Origin: Hyphomicrobiales bacterium
Lineage (GTDB): Bacteria > Pseudomonadota > Alphaproteobacteria > Rhodobacterales > Rhodobacteraceae
DNA length: 11,246 nt
NCBI GenBank assembly: GCA_003558415.1
Contig: PWLT01000201.1
Span: 1-11,246, forward strand
Reading direction: 5' to 3'
The position numbers and the translations under genes are program-made. Positions 7,553-11,246 of the stretch are shown piece by piece. The stretch's first letter is position 1; each line of letters opens with the position of its first letter. The notes below the pieces were generated by a model. The model was not told where the DNA came from and ran no database searches. It was given only the letters and a program-made list of their open reading frames with translations.

Positions 7553-7634
7553 GGCCAGCGCCCCTGCGCTGCAGTGCGCACGCATGCGTCAACGGCGCTC
7601 GGCTGGATCGGGCTGCCGGGGCGCGCGCAGGGCA

Positions 7635-8432
<798 letters not shown>

Positions 8433-8492
8433 TCATCACCTTTCAATGCGTTGCTCTTGCGCGCGCCGACATTGCCAAGACCCGCTCCGCCC

Positions 8493-8521
8493 CTTATCCT
8501 TGCCCGGCAAGGGATCGGCAA
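8493..8521 (-). promoter_or_regulatory. Candidate cysQ promoter
   Basis: On the minus strand, TTGCCG (8521-8516) and GATAAG (8498-8493) are separated by 17 bp; each matches four of six sigma-70 consensus positions. A transcript would start near 8486 and have a leader of about 50 nt before the cysQ ATG. The spacer contains a 15-bp palindrome. No comparably good promoter was found for the divergent permease gene; AATAAT at 8534-8539 is a lone -10-like element. Confidence 0.45.
8498..8512. repeat. Palindrome in the cysQ promoter spacer, with a direct-repeat copy
   Basis: CCTTGC-CCG-GCAAGG is a perfect 6+3+6 inverted repeat lying between the candidate -35 and -10. The half CGGCAAGG (8505-8512) recurs directly at 8516-8523, 11 bp further on, about one helical turn. 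This arrangement is typical of a repressor operator. No regulator gene is visible in the window. Confidence 0.6.
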
Positions 8522-8566
8522 GGTTTGAGGCACAATAATCCCTGCACAGGTGAACGCGGGATACGC

Positions 8567-9388
8567 ATGTCGGGCAAGCGCAAATCGGAGTCGCAGATCG
8601 GCGCGGCGATCGGGATGGCGGAGGTGATCTATCACTCCGCCGTGCGCAGTATCCGCAAGACCCACGGCAATGCGCTCGTGGGGCTGTTTCTTAACATCGT
8701 GCAGACGGTGCTGCTCGTGGCGGTTTTCTATGTGCTCTTCACCGTGCTCGATTTCCGCGGCTCGGCGATCCGTGGGGATTTCCTGCTCTACATCATGACC
8801 GGGATTTTCCTGTTCATGTGCCACATCAAGGCGGTGGCCGCCATTCTCGCGGCGGAGGGGCCGACCTCGCCGATGATGAAGCACGCGCCGATGAACATTC
8901 TGGTGTCGATCCTGGCGGCGGCGCTGGGCGCGCTCTATATCCAGGTGCTCTCGCTTCTGGTGGTGCTGTTCATCTATCATGTGGCCTTCACGCCGATCAC
9001 CATTCACGACCCCGCAGGGGCGATGTCGATGGTTATCGCGGCATGGTTCTCGGGTGTCGGGATCGGCATGGTCTTCATGGCCGCCAAGCCTTGGCTGCCA
9101 GATTTCGTGCAGCTTGCGGCGCAAATCTACATGCGCGCCAACATGGTGGCATCGGGCAAGATGTTCCTGGCCAACAATCTGCCGGGCTTCATGCTGGCGT
9201 TCTTCCTGTGGAACCCGCTGTTTCATGCCATCGATCAGGCGCGCGGCTACACCTTCATCAATTACAATCCCATTCACAGCTCGGCAGGTTACCCGTTCTA
9301 TGTCGGGCTGGCCTGTGCGGTCATCGGGCTGATGGGCGTATTCTTCACGCGCCAGCGCGCATCGATCAGCTGGCAGGGACGGAGGTAG
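8567..9388 (+). CDS. ABC-2 type transporter permease, polysaccharide-export (KpsM/Wzm-like)
   Basis: Integral membrane protein of 273 aa, about six hydrophobic segments (roughly 36-60, 70-97, 111-138, 152-172, 198-217 and 244-261), the size and layout of KpsM/Wzm permeases. The C-terminal part includes FFLWNPLFHAIDQAR (212-226), close to the conserved 'NP-hydrophobic-E-R' region of this family, and YNPIHSSAGYP (233-243). Such permeases pair with an ATPase to move capsule, O-antigen or similar glycans across the inner membrane. No ATPase gene is in the window, so the partner must be encoded elsewhere. ATG at 8567 is chosen over an in-frame TTG at 8525 because the protein then begins MSGKRKSESQ with a sensible cytoplasmic N-terminus; the Shine-Dalgarno (GCGGGA) is weak. 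It is divergent from cysQ and coupled to the next gene, whose ribosome binding site overlaps its stop. Confidence 0.87.
   Translation: MSGKRKSESQIGAAIGMAEVIYHSAVRSIRKTHGNALVGLFLNIVQTVLLVAVFYVLFTVLDFRGSAIRGDFLLYIMTGIFLFMCHIKAVAAILAAEGPTSPMMKHAPMNILVSILAAALGALYIQVLSLLVVLFIYHVAFTPITIHDPAGAMSMVIAAWFSGVGIGMVFMAAKPWLPDFVQLAAQIYMRANMVASGKMFLANNLPGFMLAFFLWNPLFHAIDQARGYTFINYNPIHSSAGYPFYVGLACAVIGLMGVFFTRQRASISWQGRR
9381..9386 (+). promoter_or_regulatory. Ribosome binding site of the SH3-domain gene, overlapping the upstream stop
   Basis: GGAGGT at 9381-9386 shares its last base with the TAG stop (9386-9388) of the permease gene and lies 6 nt before ATG at 9393. A ribosome finishing the permease would clear this site, so translation of the two genes is probably coupled. 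Confidence 0.75.
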
Positions 9389-9392
9389 TGAG

Positions 9393-10037
9393 ATGATCCG
9401 ACGCGTTGTGGCGGTTCTGGCCGCGTTGATCCTGATGGCGCCGGCGGTCGCCGCGCAGGATCTGCCCGCGCTCTTCCGTGTGGTGGATGTGGCGCATGAC
9501 GACGTGCTCAACATCCGCACCGGGCCGACCGCCTCGGCCGACATCATCGGCGGGCTGGAGCCCGAGGCGCGCCATGTCGTGGTGAGCGAACTCAACGATG
9601 CCGGAACCTGGGGAAGGGTGAACCAGTACGAACTCTCGGGCTGGGTGTTCATGCGCTACATGGCGCGCGAGCGGCAGGACCCATGGCATGAGCTGTCGCA
9701 GCCGCTGAACTGCGGCGGGGTGGAGCCCGGCTGGTCGCTAAATTACGGGCGCGACGGCGCGTATATCGAATACGGCAACCTAGCCGAGGGGGGCGAACGG
9801 GTGAACCTGGCCCGCGACTGGGCCGCGCCCCATCGCAGCAGCCCGCTGCCGCGCACGGCCGGGTTCAAGGCCACCGGTGCAGGCATCGAGATCTTCGCCG
9901 CCGTCACCGGCGAGTCCTGCAATGACACCATGTCGGACCGCGCCTATGGGCTGTCGATCACCGCCTCGGTGCACCATTCCGGCGAGGCCGAGGGCGCAAC
10001 CTATCGCGGCTGCTGCAGCCCCGCGCCCGATCCCTGA
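9393..10037 (+). CDS. Secreted SH3b-domain protein with COG3650-like C-terminal region
   Basis: A 214-aa exported protein of unknown function. Residues 1-21 form a signal peptide (RR, a hydrophobic core, then APAVAA before QDLP). An SH3b domain follows at about 28-92, marked by VLNIRTGPTASADIIGGL (38-55) and GTWGRVNQYELSGWVFMRYM (71-90). The C-terminal part has CGGVEPGWSLNYG (107-119), CNDTMSDRAYGLSI (176-189) and YRGCC (204-208), a pattern I recall from COG3650-type proteins of Proteobacteria. Cysteines at 107, 176, 207 and 208 could form disulfides in the periplasm. SH3b domains often bind peptidoglycan or other envelope ligands, so an envelope role is plausible. It is the second gene of the permease operon. 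The domain description is firm; a link to glycan export is inference from position only. Confidence 0.85.
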   Translation: MIRRVVAVLAALILMAPAVAAQDLPALFRVVDVAHDDVLNIRTGPTASADIIGGLEPEARHVVVSELNDAGTWGRVNQYELSGWVFMRYMARERQDPWHELSQPLNCGGVEPGWSLNYGRDGAYIEYGNLAEGGERVNLARDWAAPHRSSPLPRTAGFKATGAGIEIFAAVTGESCNDTMSDRAYGLSITASVHHSGEAEGATYRGCCSPAPDP

Positions 10038-10108
10038 TCGACCGGGGAACGTGACGCGCACGCAATGGCGAGCTTGACGCTCGGCGCGCGCGCACCACGT
10101 CACCGGAG

Positions 10109-10537
10109 ATGACACAGGAACGGCATCTTCGGGTCTTCTATAACGGCAGCTGCCCGGTCTGCTCGCGCGAGATCGCGCATTACCGGCACGCGGCGGAACG
10201 CGCCCGCGCTGGCGTGCAATTTTCAGATACCGAATCGGGCGACATCAAAGCCCTCGGCATGACCCCCGACGATGCGCGGCGTCGCCTCCATGTGCTCGAT
10301 GGCGGCGAGCTCAAGGCCGGTCTGCCCGCGTTTCAGGCCCTTTGGCGGCGCATTCCGCGCTGGCGCTGGCTGGCCACCGTGACGGGGTGGCCGGGTGTCC
10401 GGCAGGGAGCCGAATGGGTTTATGAGGGCGCGCTTGCGCCGGGTCTTTACCGCTGGGACCGGCACCGCCGCTGGCGCACGCGCAGGCGGGTGACCCGCGC
10501 CGCGCGGGCACGCATCAGGTCACGACCCGCAGCGTAA
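10109..10537 (+). CDS. DCC-family thiol-disulfide oxidoreductase (DUF393)
   Basis: Small protein of 142 aa with the DCC motif near its N-terminus: VFYNGSCPVCSREI (9-22), where CPVC (15-18) is a thioredoxin-like CXXC pair. Further family features are LHVLDGGELKAGLPAFQALWRRIP (60-83) and the WYVYEGALAP-like end of the fold. Members are putative thiol-disulfide oxidoreductases with poorly defined partners. The first in-frame start after the upstream stop is ATG at 10109. Its GGAG sequence directly touches the ATG, too close for a normal Shine-Dalgarno, so translation may be weak or leaderless. The C-terminal tail is strongly basic (about 116-139). The last 23 bp overlap the end of the convergent alkB-like gene, with no terminator between them. 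It lies 71 bp after the SH3-domain gene and may be an independent unit. Confidence 0.85.
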   Translation: MTQERHLRVFYNGSCPVCSREIAHYRHAAERARAGVQFSDTESGDIKALGMTPDDARRRLHVLDGGELKAGLPAFQALWRRIPRWRWLATVTGWPGVRQGAEWVYEGALAPGLYRWDRHRRWRTRRRVTRAARARIRSRPAA

Positions 10538-11150
10538 GGTTGATCCGCCCGCCACCAGGCAGCAGGGTCGATGAGCCGAAGCGGATGCGGTCCACCCCGT
10601 GCCAGGCGAGCCGTGCCGGCCCGCCCATCACGACCACATCGCCGGAGTTGAGCCAGATACTGCGGGTGGGGCCCCGGCGCTCAACCCCGCCCACCCGGAA
10701 CAGCCCCGCATCGCCCAGGCTGACCGAAACCACGGGGCAGGTGAAATCGGCCTCGTCCCGGTCCTGATGCAGCCCCATCCGCGCCCCTTCGCCATACCAG
10801 TTCACCAGACAGCATTCGGGCGCGCGGGCACAGCCCGACAACGCATCCCAGATCGCGCTGACGCTCGACGGTATCGGCGGCCAGGCCACGCCGGAGGGGT
10901 GCGCGGGCTCATAGCGGTACCCCTTGCGGTCGGTGACCCAGCCGAAGCGGCCCGCAGCGGTCATGCGCACCGACATCTGCCGCCCGCCCGGCGTCACCGG
11001 GCGCAGAAGCGGCGCCGCGCGGATTACCTCGCGCAGATCCTCGACCAGCGCCATCTGCGCCGCGACATCGAGCCAGCGGGGATGAATGACAACCCCGTTG
11101 AGGGTCACCGGCGCGCCCGGATGTGCGGGATCGGATCGCGTGTCTGTCAT
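10515..11150 (-). CDS. alkB: AlkB-type alpha-ketoglutarate-dependent dioxygenase
   Basis: A 211-aa Fe(II)/2-oxoglutarate dioxygenase that repairs alkylated bases (1-methyladenine, 3-methylcytosine) by oxidative demethylation in the cytoplasm. The catalytic residues are present: HQD (His128, Asp130) in LVNWYGEGARMGLHQDRDE (115-133), distal His184 in WHGVDRI, and the 2-oxoglutarate-binding GRINLTLR (201-208), which matches the RxNxTxR pattern of Escherichia coli AlkB. Length equals the family norm (about 210-220 aa). The ATG at 11150 has GGACGG just upstream. It faces the DCC-family gene and overlaps its 3' end by 23 bp. No Ada-type regulator is visible. Assignment to AlkB rather than an eukaryote-like ALKBH relative rests on the strong match through the catalytic core. 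Confidence 0.95.
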   Translation of the reverse strand: MTDTRSDPAHPGAPVTLNGVVIHPRWLDVAAQMALVEDLREVIRAAPLLRPVTPGGRQMSVRMTAAGRFGWVTDRKGYRYEPAHPSGVAWPPIPSSVSAIWDALSGCARAPECCLVNWYGEGARMGLHQDRDEADFTCPVVSVSLGDAGLFRVGGVERRGPTRSIWLNSGDVVVMGGPARLAWHGVDRIRFGSSTLLPGGGRINLTLRVVT

Positions 11151-11180
11151 TTTCCGTCCGGTTTCACGTCTGCGTTACGG

Positions 11181-11209
11181 TTGCAGCCCATAGCGCCCCT
11201 TCCTATATG
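11181..11209 (+). promoter_or_regulatory. Candidate promoter reading out of the right edge
   Basis: TTGCAG (11181-11186) and TATATG (11204-11209) are 17 bp apart, upstream of no gene in the window, so they would drive a gene beyond the right edge, divergent from alkB. The segment CCTATATGT also resembles the -10 of alphaproteobacterial heat-shock (RpoH) promoters as I recall it (CYTATNTNNG), with one mismatch. This is suggestive only. Confidence 0.35.
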
Positions 11210-11246
11210 TCGCTTCGAAGAGCGGACGGGCATCGCGGCCCGCTGC

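Noticed and set aside
7565..7589. Overlapping palindromes (GTGCGCAC, ACGCATGCGT) and a 5-bp hairpin upstream of the GT2 start
   Set aside because: Short GC-rich palindromes are frequent in such DNA, and they do not align with a promoter or terminator. They lie just before the ribosome binding site, so a minor effect on translation cannot be excluded.
10069..10083. Short hairpin CGAGC-TTGAC-GCTCG between the SH3b and DCC genes as a terminator
   Set aside because: The stem is only 5 bp and no T-run follows. TTGACG within it resembles a -35 but no acceptable -10 lies 16-18 bp downstream.

Overview
The window is GC-rich and densely coded, with short gaps, several GTG/TTG starts and strong third-position GC bias. 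The protein families and the gene mix point to an alphaproteobacterium, most likely a Rhodobacteraceae (Roseobacter/Rhodobacter-type) chromosome. This assignment is inference from sequence style, since no rRNA or other marker is present. No mobile element, tRNA, rRNA or CRISPR array was seen.

Left and centre (1-8432, all minus strand) hold a surface-glycan synthesis and sulfation cluster. In transcription order it reads: cysQ (3'-phosphoadenosine 5'-phosphate phosphatase), a family 2 glycosyltransferase with a long C-terminal extension, a probable terminator, a candidate promoter with an 11-bp inverted repeat, galU (UDP-glucose pyrophosphorylase), a GT4-like glycosyltransferase, a second GT2-like glycosyltransferase, a Core-2/I-branching (GT14-like) glycosyltransferase with an extra C-terminal domain, and a two-domain sulfotransferase cut by the left edge. 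The last five genes are tightly spaced (40, 36, 10 and 6 bp), so they probably form one operon. Three of them in a row start with GTG, TTG and GTG.

The genes make sense together. GalU supplies UDP-glucose, four glycosyltransferases build or branch a chain, the sulfotransferase would transfer sulfate from PAPS, and CysQ would remove the inhibitory by-product PAP. A divergent operon (8567-10037, plus strand) encodes an ABC-2 polysaccharide-export-type permease with no ATPase beside it, translationally coupled to a secreted SH3b/COG3650-like protein. The 134-bp divergent intergenic region carries a 15-bp palindrome lying between the -35 and -10 of the candidate cysQ promoter.

The right end (10109-11150) looks like ordinary housekeeping DNA. 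A DCC-family thiol-disulfide oxidoreductase is convergent with, and overlaps, an AlkB-type alkylation-repair dioxygenase. A candidate promoter at the far right points out of the window.

The most interesting reading is a compact locus for a sulfated, branched exopolysaccharide or other surface glycan. The individual families are known. The tandem sulfotransferase, the GT14 fusion domain and the possible shared regulation are the parts that look poorly described.
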